Origin: Diadema setosum
Lineage: Eukaryota; Echinodermata; Echinoidea; Diadematoida; Diadematidae
Length of the DNA: 64,000 bases
Reading direction: 5' to 3'
NCBI GenBank assembly: GCA_033980235.1
Contig: CM067067.1
Span: 21,697,903 to 21,761,902, forward strand
Part shown: positions 1 through 13,207 of the stretch, in pieces
How positions within the stretch are numbered: the first letter of the stretch is position 1
Layout: each line of letters starts with the position of its first letter
The notes under the pieces: model-generated
Database searches by the model: none
Told to the model about the DNA's origin: nothing
Seen by the model: the letters and a program-made list of their open reading frames with translations, nothing else
Program-made: the position numbers and the translations under genes

Positions 1-821
1 GGAGGAGATTTAGGTACTGTCACTGGACGTACGACGTATGAGGGCATTGTTTGATACCATTCTCCCCCTCCAACCCCTCCCTCCCCCACAAACACACATA
101 CACACTATAAAAACATTACAGATGGGTTTACTGAGATCTTGATCTTGAATGAAAGGGAGTTAATTAATGCTCTCAGTCTTCCTACGAGATGAGAAATTCG
201 ATGGTATTAAGGAAAATAAATAGGGATGTGGGGAGACAGATATAGATTAATGTTTCTTAAAAAGGAATTACAGTCCAGCCGTAAGTCAGTCTGAGAAGAA
301 AGAGTAACTTCTTACAAGTACAAGAGTGAAAATTTAATCAAATCTGATAAAAGTTCGAGAAGTTTTTCTAATCTCTGCAGAACAGTTCTCGTACATGCAA
401 ATGAGTAAGCTGATGATGTCATCACCTCATAATTTTTCCATTGATCGTATACACACAAAAAAATGACGAAAATTTGATGTTTCCGAATAACTTCGGAATA
501 ATGATCACTTATAGATATATTAGGATTTGAAACCATAAGGCGTGATTGTGTTTGAATGAAAAAAAAAAGGAAATAAACAACGGAAATGTCTAAATTTGAT
601 AAAAACCCTTTGCTTACGGTGACATAGCAGGTCGTGTCATGGATCAATCCTGTCAAGGTTTACAATATTTCGGGGGCGATGGGTTGAGACCATTAACGGT
701 CATCTAGGTACGAATACATCGTCTTAACAGTGACGTTTGAAGACACACTGCACTGCCCGCATTTTTTTAATCAGTATTTATTTTATGTTTTCTCGGTGGT
801 CGTACAGTTCTCTTTGTTTCT

Positions 822-856
<35 letters not shown>

Positions 857-1658
857 GCACACATACACACACACATTCACAAATACAATTGGAGAAGTCA
901 CTAAAAGAGAAGGGCTTTGCGGTGAACGCTATATATATTTTTTTTCTTTTCTGTCTTGTTCTCCCTTTTGAATTTGAGATGCTTGCAGTGTTCATCTGCG
1001 GTAAGTGGTAGTGAAGTAACTGTCTAAATCTTTCCAAATATTGTCAGAGAGTCCTCTAAACTTGCTAGAATGCCAGGGCACACTCATTCCTGTAGAATAG
1101 ACCAGGCAACCAAAGGGAAGCTGCTTTTTTGTCCTTTGTCAATATTTGAGAGGGGCTTTTTTTTTCGAGCCGGCTGGAATTTATGCCCGTCCACGCCAAT
1201 TTACTCTTCGCCTGATTGACCCAAAGTCGCGGGGATAGTGCCAGCGTAATATGCTCCGTCTCAGTTCCCTAAGTGCGAGGTTGGAAACATGAGCATCCGG
1301 GTTCTTTTATTGGAGACGGTTGCGGCTCATCGACTTCATGCTAATGGTAGTGCGTGTCTGTTGAACTTAAAGACCTGGTAGAGTGGTTATAAGATACCAC
1401 GTAATGGTAAAGCTGGCCCGACTCGGATATATTCGGGAATCCCCGTAACGAACTGTGTATGGCTTTTCTTCTTTCTTTTTTTTTTTCGCTGATCTCTATG
1501 TCCGTACACACGCAGTCGAAGAATCTCGACTTGAGCCGAACTTTACCGATAAGCGTACCCTTCGATCATGTGCATTTAGCTGACGGGCTATGCTATTCTA
1601 AAGCTGCCAGGCCTGCGCTGGTCACGGTTTTCGAATGTACCCCGGTGGGCAGCGAATG
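1..1658. other. Upstream noncoding stretch
   Basis: No gene is recognised here. It contains an (AC)n microsatellite at about 823-880 and a tRNA-like stretch at about 1375-1437. The frames running through the AC tract encode only Thr-His/Val-Cys runs and are not genes. Confidence 0.6.
1375..1487 (+). repeat. tRNA-like SINE relic (weak)
   Basis: TGGTAGAGTGG near 1376 matches an RNA polymerase III A box, and a degenerate B-box-like ATTCGGGAATCC follows about 50 nt later. A T-run at about 1476-1487 could have served as a terminator. The identical A-box string occurs at 6598. The B box is disrupted, so this is at best an old SINE head. Confidence 0.3.
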
Positions 1659-2792
1659 CAGGCGCGGTGGAGCACCCCAATTATCTCGCAGAAATCCACC
1701 GGCAGCCGAGCCTCATTTGCATAAAGTAAACAACATGTACTCGCGTAGCTGAGAAAAAGTAAACAACTTCTCAAGCTAATAACAATTTAAGGAAACCTGT
1801 TTTCGGATTAAAATTGAGTTAGTTTGAATTTGAAAACATGTCCGAATATGCACATATAACATATTAAAGGATTTGACAATGATAAAATTGTGAAATTTTA
1901 GCGAAAACCTGGCGAGCAAAATTACCAAAAATATGCCTCGAAAATCATCCTAAAATTCACGAAGTGTGATTGCGGAACCAAAGCGCCATTCGAACAAAGT
2001 ACACCGAAATTTATTTATCTGCTTGCATTTTAAATTTCATACCGTAATATTCCCGGCCATGGTTGTGTCGGAAAAAAACAGAAGGTGATGTCAAAAATGA
2101 CACGAACGCAAAGCGTACAGGTCGGTCCCATGTATATATATTCGCGTCACTGTAGCGTTGCATGTCACAGCACACACAACGCATTGCTGCAAGCAGCGTG
2201 CGCGGCAGCAGCTCAGCAGTCACCACCGTGCGACACTCAGCAAAATTGACTGCGTCACATGCAAACCAACAATGAGCACGAAATCCTGAATCTCACGTAC
2301 CACGCATGCCCAATATTACGGGAAGAGACGTCATTTTTCAATTGTTTCGCTGACTACAATTTTCTATTCCAAACCCTGTAGAAACAAGTTGATTTCTCAA
2401 AAAGTACAGGTGGAACCAAGCGAAAACTTTCACCATATATGGATTGAGGCCTGATGAACTTATGTTGCCAATTTTGGACACATTGGAGCCCGGCCATAGT
2501 CCAGTCGGAAAAAACAGAGAGCATGTTTTGCGAGAGGTGATTTTCAAAACGCTTTAATATCTCAAGTTCTAGTGCAGCAAATTTCATACTTTTTTCATCA
2601 AAAGGAAGGTTTTTAAAAACTTAGATAGTGTGGGAAGTTTGAGTTTACAAGCGGTACGCATAGCGGCACAAGGAGAAGGTAAAGATTTGATTTTTTTGTG
2701 CACACAGTTTCGGGCAGCCGTGGATGCTCGTTGGAAATTCAAATAGAACGGGGCGATAATGAGATGCAAATTAGGGTGCTCCACCGCGCCTG
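1659..2792. mobile_element. 1.13-kb nonautonomous DNA transposon with terminal inverted repeats
   Basis: The left end reads CAGGCGCGGTGGAGCACCCC and the right end is its near-exact reverse complement (GGGTGCTCCACCGCGCCTG), followed inward by AATT on both sides. GAATG lies next to both ends, a possible 5-bp target duplication. The interior has a repeated CCCGGCCATRGTY...GTCGGAAAAAA segment (about 2054 and 2491) but no transposase frame; the short frames here look spurious. The superfamily is not recognised. Confidence 0.6.
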
Positions 2793-2870
2793 AATGAAGA
2801 TAGCTTCAATCAAGCCCACCTTCTTTCCTCATGTTACAGGGTATTTACTGAGTAAAGGCAGGGAGGTGGG

Positions 2871-3470
2871 AAGAGACAAGTCCACCTTCATATCAGGGAG
2901 GTGGAAATCCCACCTCCTGGCCTGTTCATATACATAAGGATTGAGAGAATGCAGCGATGTTACTAGAACACATCAGTGTAAGTTTGAGGAAAATCGGACA
3001 ATCCGTTCAAAAGATATGATTTTTTGAAGTATCTGCTTAGTCACTGCTTGATGAGAAGACTACTACAGTGTACGATGTCACATGCGTACAATGATAAAAG
3101 AAATATACAAAGAGAATTTAACAAAACTTTACTTTTTGAATAAAGTGTACACTTCTTCAACTTGTTACTGACGTATGTTAAGGGTAATATTATTCCCCCT
3201 TCCTTCTGAAAGAGAGAAATCGAGTGTTCTTTCGTTATGCGAGAAAATGGAAATATGTTGAATTTTCTTTATTTTTTCTTTATATCGTTGTACACACGTG
3301 ACATCACAAGCCATAATAGTCTTCTCATCCAGTCGTGACTGAACAGAAACTTCCGAAATTCATAACTTTTGAACGGATTGTCCGATTTTCCTCAAACTCC
3401 TACTGATGAGTTCTACTAATATTGCTGCATTCACTAAACCCACATGTCTATGAAGGTGAACTTGTCCTTT
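2871..3470. mobile_element. Palindromic mini-transposon, family A, copy 1
   Basis: The ends are inverted copies (GACAAGTCCACCTTCAT and ATGAAGGTGAACTTGTC). The similarity continues inward for about 200 bp in each arm, including GGAAAATCGGACAATCCGTT on one side and its complement on the other. A second copy lies at 41181-41746. The left arm is split by a 31-bp insertion at 2894-2924. No coding capacity is seen. The TTAA flanks seen in the other copy are lost here. Confidence 0.78.
2887..2931. mobile_element. 31-bp hairpin insertion with 7-bp direct repeats
   Basis: Within the left arm of the family A element the sequence TTCATAT occurs at 2887-2893 and again at 2925-2931. Between them are 31 bases that start CAGGGAGGTGGAAATCCCAC and fold on themselves. 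Family A copy 2 reads straight through (CTTCATATACATA), which shows the ancestral empty site. A sister hairpin lies at 13208-13247. Confidence 0.6.
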
Positions 3471-4495
3471 CGGAGGCCAGGAAAATCCCCCAGGATGTGA
3501 AGGTTAAAGGTTGATTTCCCACCACTCATAGACTCTCGCGATACTTCAAACGCTATATCTCTCTTTTTTTTTTTCGTTCTCCTTTATGCAAACTATGGGA
3601 GTTATTTCCTTATGGAAATTATTGAGTCCTTGACAGTATGTACAAGATTAACAAGTGCTCGCTCTATGATTTACCTCATTGCACATTCAAAAATAGGACG
3701 AAGGATGAAGGAGGGGAAAAAAATGTATAGAAGAAGAGGAGGCCAAATAGTTAGGCACAAAATACTCTTAAGAATTTTAATTGCCTTGTTGAAGAACCTC
3801 CTGATGATATGTCTGTAGGGAAGTGAAAGCCTTGTACTTTGCCCTATTTATTCAAACTAATTCAGTAAGCACCGAAACTAATGGAATACATAGAATGCGC
3901 GAAAAATCGCCTTTGGCGCCAGATGTTTCTTTTTCTTTCTTTGTCCTCTTCATAACACGATTCTGGTATAACAATAATTAAAGAAAAATACAAACACATT
4001 TGTGATACCTCATTTGCAACACTTGAACTATTGTGAGCATCGAGCCGCCAAGCCTTTCCTAACTTTGCTGTTTGCTACAGGCCAGGTTCAAACAATTAAT
4101 GAGTACTGTGAATAGAAATACTCCACATTAATCAAACGCTTTGAGACGTGACGTGGGAGAGAAAGGAAAGAATGTTGAGGAGGGAGTTTGTAAGTGCCTA
4201 GACTTCGCCCCGGTACATACAACTTCTCCGAAATGGCATTTCAAAACCCCGAAGTTAGCACATCATGAGTATTCTCGACAAGAAAAGCTGCAGATGACAT
4301 GTTCGATTCCTGCAGGTTCCTTTAATTCCGACATGTTTGTTCCAACGTACATCAGCACTTAAGATCTTAAAAATTTCATTATTTTGTATATAGGGCAGAC
4401 AAAATTGTCGAATACTCACACCTCAACCTCCAGCCCCTGCTAAATAATCTCTAGCTTTCAAGGAAAGCATAGTTGTCAACGTACTTTGAGAGGGT
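3471..4495. other. Noncoding stretch, nothing recognised
   Basis: AT-rich sequence with short frames that show no recognisable protein. No repeat family or RNA gene was seen. Confidence 0.5.
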
Positions 4496-4771
4496 TACAG
4501 CTCGTTATTCCGAAGGTTCGTTATTCCGAAGGCTCTTTATTCCTAAGATTCGTTATTCCGAAGGTTCATTGTTCCGAATTTCATTTTCGGATTAACCGAT
4601 CTTCGGAATAACGAACCTTCGGAATAACGCCACAAATTTTCGGATTAACGAACCCCTTTTCATTTTCGGATTAACGAACCTCTAGGTATAGGGAATTTGT
4701 GTGTTTCGGATTAACGATCCTTCGGAACAACGAACCTTCGGAATAGCGAATCTTCGGAATAACGAACAGCA
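4496..4771. repeat. TTCGGAATAACGAACC palindromic repeat cluster, copy 1
   Basis: About 275 bp are built from CGTTATTCCGAAGGTT on the left and its complement AACCTTCGGAATAACG on the right, with TTCGGATTAACGAAC variants between. The whole can fold back on itself. Related clusters occur at 26798, 30469 and 39175, so this is a dispersed family. No open frame is linked to it. Confidence 0.75.
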
Positions 4772-5024
4772 CCCCTTTGAGAGTGACGCGTACTTTAACT
4801 CCTTTAACATGTTTAATTCACCGCCGTGATACAGCCAACTTCTGCCGTTTTTTTTTCGCCAAACCCACAGCTAGCAAAATGCAGTTTTTCTTCTCATTCG
4901 AAATTGTGTACTCAATAAAAGGGCAGAATTACACAATACGACAAAAGACGGGGGAGATTGCTACGTGTCGTTTGATTTTTGTTTGTCGTTTGATCACTGT
5001 TTCTGTTTTTCCCTCAGTGGAAAA

Positions 5025-5345
5025 TCACACAGTGTGTTTTGCCAAGTAGTGAACATTAGACACTATCTATTGTCACGTGACCAGCCCTGCTAGAAAGGAC
5101 ACAGTGTCCCACAGTGTGAAACAAAATGTGAACACAGTGTGACGCATTGTGAACACAGTGTGAAATCTCTTCACACTGTTAAATTCGAGTGTGAACACAT
5201 TGTGAAACATCAATTCACAGTGCGAAACAGAACATTACTATCTGAATACCTTGTGAAAAACCACACTAAAGTGCATGTGAGATAATCTTCACACTGACAT
5301 TGAGCGTTTTCACATAGTCCGTTATGTGAACACTGTGTTAACACC
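5025..5345. repeat. Degenerate CACAGTGTGAA repeat array
   Basis: Short units of GTGAACACAGTGTGA type and their complements (TTCACACTGT) recur about a dozen times at irregular spacing. The core CACAGTGTG is nearly palindromic, so the array is rich in hairpins. It could be the body of a foldback element, but clear ends are not visible. Confidence 0.55.
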
Positions 5346-5643
5346 CAACCCTCCCAGAGCGTTTATGTTTGTTTCATAATAACTTAATGGCTTGTCTATA
5401 CTTGTCTTTAAGAATTTTACTATTTTCACTGAGATACATCGATTCATCTCTTCATTATTTGATCAAAAAATTGTAGTTATGATGCTTTGAGAAAAAAACA
5501 AAACAAGCAATACATAATTATCTATGTCATCAGTAAAAATAGATAAATAAAGATAGATAATAACATAAATATAAACCAAAGTGTCAGGTAATCAATTTCA
5601 TCATAATAATTGTATGTCTGTGAATGTTAGCGAGGAAATTGAC

Positions 5644-5674
<31 letters not shown>

Positions 5675-6585
5675 TGCTTGTGAGATATGAAACTCACAAA
5701 CTATCACTGATTCACTGCATTATTTTACCATAAGACGTTGAAAGATCTGCGAAATACTTTAAATACTGTACTGATGTGTTAGTTGTCATGTTCTGGCGCA
5801 GAGCAGTTTAACGCAAATTGAACGAGTGGGCGAAAAGAAAGCAAATGAGAAGGCAACTTACATGAAGAGGTGCTTGTCTTTCTTTTTTCTCTGGGCTCCT
5901 CGCCCTGACGCCTAATCAAGAGAAACGAGTTTTGAATCTGGCGGGGCAAACAAAGAGTAGACGTAGAGGTAGACGTATTAAACAAGAACACCAATCAGTC
6001 TTTACGTCATGAGAACATGGTAAATTAAGGGATCGCCGCTTACTTTGGACCGATAAGTGACGGAATCGTTCTGCCGTCCAGATTTGACTTTTTGGGTCAG
6101 ATTGCGCACGGCACGCAGTTCCGTAGTAACACAGCGATCCGGTCCGCTGCGCACGACACTCCTCTTTTCCTTCACAGGGACGCATAAGGAGAAAATAAAA
6201 AGCGCTCGCCTCCAGTTAGGGCTCAGTGTATAACTTAGCGTCGGATCGGATGGACATTATTTTGTTGACCAACTAAGGGACAATTTGGGGTTTCACTCGT
6301 AACATTTGTGGCTTGGTTTCATCTCGTAGAACACGAAGAAGGCATGTGCCACGAGAATTCATAGCAAGAGCTGCTCGGAAACCTTGATTCAAGCGCCCTG
6401 GCTGTAAAGTGGATCGTGTCACCTGCAGATAAATCTCGTCAAGAACTTTTGTACATGTACATAGTAATAGCAGGTGAGCTTTTCTAGCCCCATTATCCCA
6501 AGAGTCCCTTCGTTCACTCGCTCCCTCTTTCACTCTATTCTTCCCCTCCTCCTTTTTTCAATTTTCCTACCTTGTGTGACTTGAT
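5346..6585. other. Noncoding stretch
   Basis: AT-rich, with a short (GTTTT)n run at about 5646-5672. The stretch around 6050-6230 is somewhat richer in GC and CpG but shows no supported exon. Confidence 0.5.
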
Positions 6586-6586
6586 A

Positions 6587-6680
6587 TACGCACACGGTGG
6601 TAGAGTGGTTCATGCTTTGAACTTCCCGACAGGTGTTTCGTAGTTCGAATCCTGCCTGATGCTTTCATTCTTTTTTTTTT
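6587..6680 (+). repeat. tRNA-derived SINE head with Pol III boxes
   Basis: TGGTAGAGTGG at 6598 fits an A box and AGTTCGAATCC at 6642 fits a B box, about 33 nt apart as in tRNA genes. A T10 run follows at 6671. The flanks do not pair into an acceptor stem, so this is not a functional tRNA but the tRNA-like head of a SINE or a decayed tRNA copy. Confidence 0.55.
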
Positions 6681-6689
6681 CAGATATTT

Positions 6690-9600
6690 TATCCACACTC
6701 TCCCTTTTCAATCTCGACTTTTAAAGTTTGATACTTAGCAATGCTGGGGTGCGTGTTAGTTTCACGGTCCTTTGGAAGGGCAGTGGCTATAGTAAAAAAA
6801 AAAAAATGACAGGAGTTTAAAAAAAAAAAAGACTTCTTGCAACATTTTTGATACTTCTGTGTTTTTCTTGTGTTCAAACCCTCTTAGCAATAGTTTCCTG
6901 TTGTCTCTGTAGATATCTGTATGCGTCTGCGGCTCATCACTATGAAATGAGCTTACCACTCTGGCCTATCGTATATGAAAGGGTTGAGGGTGTAGGAATT
7001 GGGATAAGAAAATAGAAGACTTGAAATGCTATACCGTCGTATATGATTTTGCCCATCGTTACTTACTGCGATTCGCCTGATGCACGCGACATTTTGCCGG
7101 TCCCTTGAATGCGTTAAAAGCTGATGGTGTCATTTCGTGGTCGATGCACCGTGCATATAGGCATGTTAATCAATTTGCCGCAGGCCAGATTAATAATCAT
7201 GGACTAACTAATGCCTTAAATTGTGGTTTGCCCCACAGAAAATATCCAGTACGTGGGGATTTCCGACATTCGGAACTGCCCTGGAAAATAAACCCACCAC
7301 ACAACCGAATAGGTAATTACTTTACGCTCGGTTCATGGAACACATGTTCATCATGGATCTAATTAGCAAAACACTTGTTGCTCTACAAAGCAAGGTCAGG
7401 TTAGAATTTTAGCCTAGAATTGCAACCAAAAGCGTGTCTAGTACAGTTAATTAAAAACAAAAACAAAAGCATAATACACAAACATACTAAGAGATTTATT
7501 CTAGAGTTTGGGTGATGGTATAAGTGCGACGCTGAAGTTGTATCACTTATGACGTTGTTTTGTTTTCTAAAGCACTGCACTGTTGATATGTTTTATACTT
7601 GGATATTACTTTATATTATTGGAATCATACCTATCATATAGTATTGTCATTAAACTGTAAGTTGTCGCAATCTCTCCTATTTTTAATCTCGAACATTCTG
7701 TGAATAGGAGGGAAAATATGACAAGACTCTGAACGGACACAGTTACAAAAGTACATAGCAAAAAAGTACCATCATGATGATTAACTTTTGAAGAATTACG
7801 AAATATAAGTGATCTGGATATTCGTTCGTACTTCGGAACCACACCAAGCTTTGGGCATTGTATTTTAAATTCCCTTCCCTCTTCACGCGTTCATCCGTGA
7901 AAACCCGGTAGCTCATTGCCAGAAAGTAGTTTGACCCCGGTCACCGTCTTTGTCTTAATCACTTCAATTTCCAGTGGCTGTTAGTTGGCAGAATAAGAGT
8001 ACATCGCCTTTGGTTTCCCCGAAATCTTATGCCCATAGGCATCCCAAACGAGAAAGCAACAGCAAAGTGCAATGGAAGAAAGAGTTTAAATCAAAGTGGA
8101 AGTAAAGTGAAATCATATTCAAAGATTTGGAAGGTGTAAAAACTCAATGACACAATAAGTACAGGATTTGATACTGCGCTTGTTGATAAAACCGTGCGTT
8201 ACATGTGCAGTCATGATTTCTTTAAGGGAAATAAAAGCCTGCAGATTGAAACTGAATGGGTTTTCTCATGAAACAGGCACATTTGCTCTTTACCCATAAT
8301 AGAATTGGGATATTACATAAACTCTTACAACTGACATATTAGCCCAACTATTCGACTTGTATTCATGTCATGAATATTCAGTGGAATCTAGCGAATAAAA
8401 CTGCCAATGGTTGAGTCATTTCTGCCTTTTTATTTTTTTTTCTCCGTACATCCAAACCAATACCTCAATCCTTAACACGTCTAAATGGTCACTTTACCCA
8501 ACGGTACTTTTATTTAATGCAATTTACTCATTTCTTTTTTGTTCTTCTTTTTTATTTACGAGCCATCGCTTTCAGCAATCATGGCAGGTTTTTACATATT
8601 AAATAACACTTCCCGTCATTCACTCTCTTCCTTATATTATGTACAAAACCGCCTAGATAAACAATGATGAAGTAAGTATGCGAATACATGCTACAGCACA
8701 GGAAACAATGGTACTTTGGAATCGAGACGATATTGTCAAAGAAAACTCCCCCCCCCCAAAAAAAAAAAAGACAAAGCAAAACAACAACCAGCCGGGTATT
8801 CCTGTCCTTGGCCTTGGTAACACACGGAATATATCTCCCTTTAAATGATATTGTGGAGGCCTAATCGTCGTAGGCTTTCCAGTCATGTATGATCTGGGTT
8901 CGAGGTGTGCGGTTAAGACTTATATTTTTTTTTCTTTTTCTTTTTTTTTTTGGGGGGGGGGGGTTGGCACTGTTTAGTATCTAACCAATCACTGAACTTG
9001 TAGACTAGTAAAGCTTATGGTCATTTAGGAAAGACGATCTTTTCAAGTGTGCTATTGAATAAAACAAGAATGGAGAAGGAAAAGAATAATAGAAGCTGAT
9101 GGCAAGGAAAGAAATTTCAAAAACCTCAGAAACTATTTAGTCAAATACCGTATAAAACAGCAAACCGTTAACACAATATGGATTGATAGGTTTTTTACTT
9201 TTCGTAGAAACTTCTGTCTTTTGATGTCCTTAATTGGACTGTTTCACTTGGATTTTCTCCCAGAAGAGAGAGGGATACATCGACTTTAGAGAAAGTTGAC
9301 GTACTCTCTTTGTCAGACTTTCGCAAAGTTGCTGACTTAAACATGTCTTTGCACAAATTTTGTTTTGCTGAAAGTTTTTCTCCTTAAAAGGCATGTTATT
9401 GTAACTTTCGATGATACTTTTTTTTTCCTGCGCCTTTACAAAAACGGCTTTAACGCTGTAATCAAAAAGACTGTCGTGTATGTGTTGAGGTTGCCAATAG
9501 GACACTATTCTACACCATAATGGTAACATGCAACTTGTCCTAACTTTCATCGTAATATGTCCGAAAACTCTTATAAATTTTCAAACTTTCATTGCGACTT

Positions 9601-11189
9601 CTTCCAGTCAGAGTGCATACGCTCTGTTAACTATCACATTTCTTATGTCGCATACACATAAGAGTACGTTATGCTGTGGTACGTTGTTACCATGTTGGTG
9701 CTGTTGTTATTGTTGCAGTTATTAAATTGGTCCAACGGATGAACTTTTCTTCTTAAAGAAATCGTTTGCTGAGGGAACAAAATTGGTGCTTTGTTTCAGT
9801 TCGCAATTTCTATTGCCTTCCCTCCTTTAGACTGATTAGACTGACAAGTAAATTTGATCGGCTCCCTGTTATTCTTCAAGTTGCAAATCAATGCGCCGTA
9901 CCTCATTTCGCTGATACTCCCTTTCCAAGAAGACTGTAACTTTCAACTTAATGTTGTACTTGAGCCAATCACATTCTCAAGTGCGATGGACATCGAATAT
10001 CGCAGGTGAGAACGGAGTGGGATTTAGCGTTAAGCAGCTCGGGTGCCTTATGTGCATGTTTCAAGGGCACACTATTCCAGTATGTTGCAAACTACGAAGG
10101 GTACACGAGGAAACGAATCGGTAAACATGTACACTGGGTCATTTCGCTCTTCAAGCATTTAGAAGTTTTTGACACCGATGTTGTTCATGAGCTTGTACTG
10201 GAAGGTTTTACAGTGCAGCGCGGAGCATGGCAGTTGTGACAAGACGCTGCACTTAGAAATCGTAAAAGAAAATATACTAGGAATGTCACAGGAAATAAGA
10301 TGCCCATATAACAACAGCTACAAAAAGCTCCACCCGATATACCTTACTAGATGAGCATCAGGGTAAATACATTATTAGTGGAACTAACGCCTCTCCGATT
10401 CCGTGTGAAAAGATTTACAAAGACAAACTTATCTTCCCGTTCAGTAGGATGACTTAAAAGAAGTGCTGCTCTTCACAAATACTCCATATAGGTCTGTTGT
10501 TTGTGTAATTTTATATAGATGAGTCTGAGTGTGTGAGAGAAATGAGTTTTGAGGAAAAAAAAAACTGATTACCACTTGTTTCACATCTTCCTCTGATTAC
10601 GCCAGACATCATTAGTACACAACCCTCATTACTGGCACTATGGGTACACCACCAAGTAAATCAACTGGCCTCGTGATCGCACGACACTGCGCAAATTTGC
10701 ATGCATTTTTTTTCTGATGCAGTTCTTGTTTAAAGTGAGCGCATCGTGAGTGCTGGCTATGGTATTGTACATTTACGTTTCTCCGCAGCTTCTATTAGTT
10801 GCTACAGCTTGTTACGGTTGACAAGATTCGCAGAATTTCCCATTCCCGCTTGGATGCACAGAACAAAACTACGATCTAGCTATATTTTCTGTCGCGCTGA
10901 CAAGATCACCACCACAATACACAAGAACTGACGCGTTATTGTTTACAGCCGGCGTATACTTTTGGTAATGTAATTCGTTTGTTTTCTTTTCATGAACTTA
11001 CTGTAACAGGGAACATAAGACTGGTGACTAGGTTTGCGTGGATCTTGTCTCTCTTAATGAACAATATCATTTTTGAAAATCTTTTTTTTGTTTTTGCTCA
11101 TGGCTTCTTACCTCCAGTTCCTTTTGAGCTTAGATACTTGTGTTCCCTTTTTTGAGAATATCAGAGGTCGTAAAGAGAGTAAAATGTCA
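6690..11189. other. Long noncoding stretch, upstream region
   Basis: No exon with convincing splice sites was seen. It contains homopolymer runs (A at about 6795, C/A near 8749, T/G near 8940) and a weak tRNA-like segment at 8834-8912 (GGGTTCGAGG near 8898 followed by T-runs). The short frames have no recognisable domain. Confidence 0.5.
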
Positions 11190-11628
11190 TTAAAGGGGCA
11201 TTCCAGACGATTGTCATAATTTCACATCATATAGTACATAAATCGACAGCTACATGTATAGATTTGTGGAATTTATTGTGGTCCTTGAGCCTTATGCAAA
11301 TTGAACTAAACAATGTTGATGACATAGAAGCCTCACATATTTTAGATATGAAGCAGTGTAATCCCATTACAATACCGCTTGCTTAACAAGTTCGCCTGTG
11401 TAGAAACTATGCAGGCCTTCTTCTCTTGTTCTGCTTCCTTGAGTCCCAACTCATTCATTTTTATGGTGCGAGGCTGCCATTTCATCATCCTTGTTCATTG
11501 CAATTTGAAAACATTATTATTCCTCATCCCAATCACTATAAATTCTGAAACACTGTACTCAGGATAACAAATTTATAGTTGTTGAAAATCATGTAAAAGT
11601 CTGAAAATCATCCGGAGGTCTGCTTTAA
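11190..11628. mobile_element. TTAA-flanked mini-transposon, family B, copy 1
   Basis: TTAA stands at both ends. The left end continues AGGGGCATTCCAGACGATTG and the right end mirrors it imperfectly (CATCCGGAGGTCTGCTTTAA). About 430 bp with no coding capacity. A homologous copy lies at 58519-58979 in the same orientation, matching over nearly its full length. TTAA targets are known for piggyBac and Kolobok elements; which one mobilised this is unknown. Confidence 0.8.
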
Positions 11629-12218
11629 AGGATTTCATTGTCAGAACATCTAAGGGTTTGAGACTGTCATTCTCGTTTCCCCTCATCTACTCTCTCTCCC
11701 TCCGTCTCGATCTCTCTCTCTTTCATCTTCTATTTTTTCTTCTCTGTCTTTCTTTTCCTCTCTCTCTCTCTCTCTCTTTATTTGCATTGTCAAGAAGTTA
11801 GTCTGCGTTCAAAGATTAGTGAAAAGTTTGTACATTCTTTTTGAAACAAATAAATCAACTTTTTGATGAGAGCGTTTTCATTGTATAACGATAAGAGAAG
11901 AGAGAATATATATATCACAGCAGGTCTAGTTGCAAGCAATAGTGTGCCGTACACCTAATAGCACAGGCAGAATGACAGGTAGAATCACACTAAATTAAGA
12001 TTAACGTGACAACAGCAATATACCTCCCACTACTGTGCTACGGAAATGTCCCTCCCCGAACCCAAATATTCCAAATCACGTTTAAAATCACATGTAACCG
12101 TGAAGTCTGATTCCACATTGACCTCCCTCAGTGCAGCGATAAAAAAAAAAAGTGTTTCGGGGTGTGATAGTTTTTAAGTCTATTATCATAATGTCTATAA
12201 AGAGTCTATGTAGACAAA

Positions 12219-12221
<3 letters not shown>

Positions 12222-12266
<45 letters not shown>
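12222..12266. repeat. (AT)n microsatellite
   Basis: About 22 uninterrupted AT dinucleotides. Confidence 0.95.
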
Positions 12267-12268
<2 letters not shown>

Positions 12269-12772
12269 ACATTATCTACAAGCTTCTACTTACAGGTGTT
12301 TAAGATATTGTATACACATGTGTGTGTGTGTTTTTTTTGTGTGTTAGTTTAAAAAGTACACAGATGCATCAGAATTAAGACATGAAGCAATATTTACAAA
12401 GTCAGGTACTCTCCGCGTAATAACCAGTTCAAGTGTATCCACTTCCTTAGACTTCTAAATGTCAGCCACTCTTTGTCATACCATAATATGTCTCTGTCAA
12501 TCTGTCCCTTCAGTATTAGATGCAGGGTCTCCGATGGATTATTACTCGGTCTTGCATTCACCAACTGGACTTTATTGACAATCTTAAGCAGAGAAAAATA
12601 ATTCAAGTACCTGCCTGGCTCTTGATGCTACAACATTAAATATTTGATTTGGATCTGACATTATTGACAGTGCGATTATATTCCATTTCCATTGGCAATA
12701 TGAATTCACTCAGTTAAAGAAAGAGAAGGAGAGTCATCCTCTAGGCTACTAGTATTCCTCGTTTCATTTGAT

Positions 12773-12773
<1 letters not shown>

Positions 12774-12839
<66 letters not shown>

Positions 12840-12853
12840 TGTGTGTGTGTGTT
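12774..12853. repeat. (GT)n microsatellite
   Basis: About 39 GT units with a single GA interruption near 12838. Confidence 0.95.
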
Positions 12854-13207
12854 TTAGTGGGTTGTACTTCAGTTCTTGAGTACCTGATGTCCCTTTATTC
12901 CATTTTTTTTGGGGGGGTGAAAGGGGTAACTCAAAATGTCTTGTGGGAAAATAAGTATTTTTCTCAAACGCTCGAACGGACTGTCGAAGGGTTGATTACA
13001 ATAACATGTGACGGTCCTTCTACAGTTCCCCTTGAACTTGGTAAAATGTTATGTTCAAAGTATGGCAGCGGCCATTGTATCAAAGTTTTTCACGTTTCAC
13101 ATCTCTCGATTCCCCCCCCCCCCCCCCCGCCAAATCACCCGTGAGTGCTTGCAAGTTTTGTACTGCCGAATGCGGGCTATAGATTTCATTGTGCATGATC
13201 ACAGTAT

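Larger units (their letters stand above)
11629..13200. other. Noncoding stretch with microsatellites
   Basis: It contains a CT-rich run (about 11692-11776), an (AT)n tract at 12222-12266 and a long (GT)n tract at about 12774-12853. The remainder shows nothing recognisable. Confidence 0.6.

Noticed and set aside
730..1037. Short open frames across the CA/GT tract near 823-880
   Set aside because: They are Thr-His or Val-Cys runs from a microsatellite open in all frames.
6587..6665. Functional tRNA gene
   Set aside because: A and B boxes are present but the acceptor and anticodon stems do not form.
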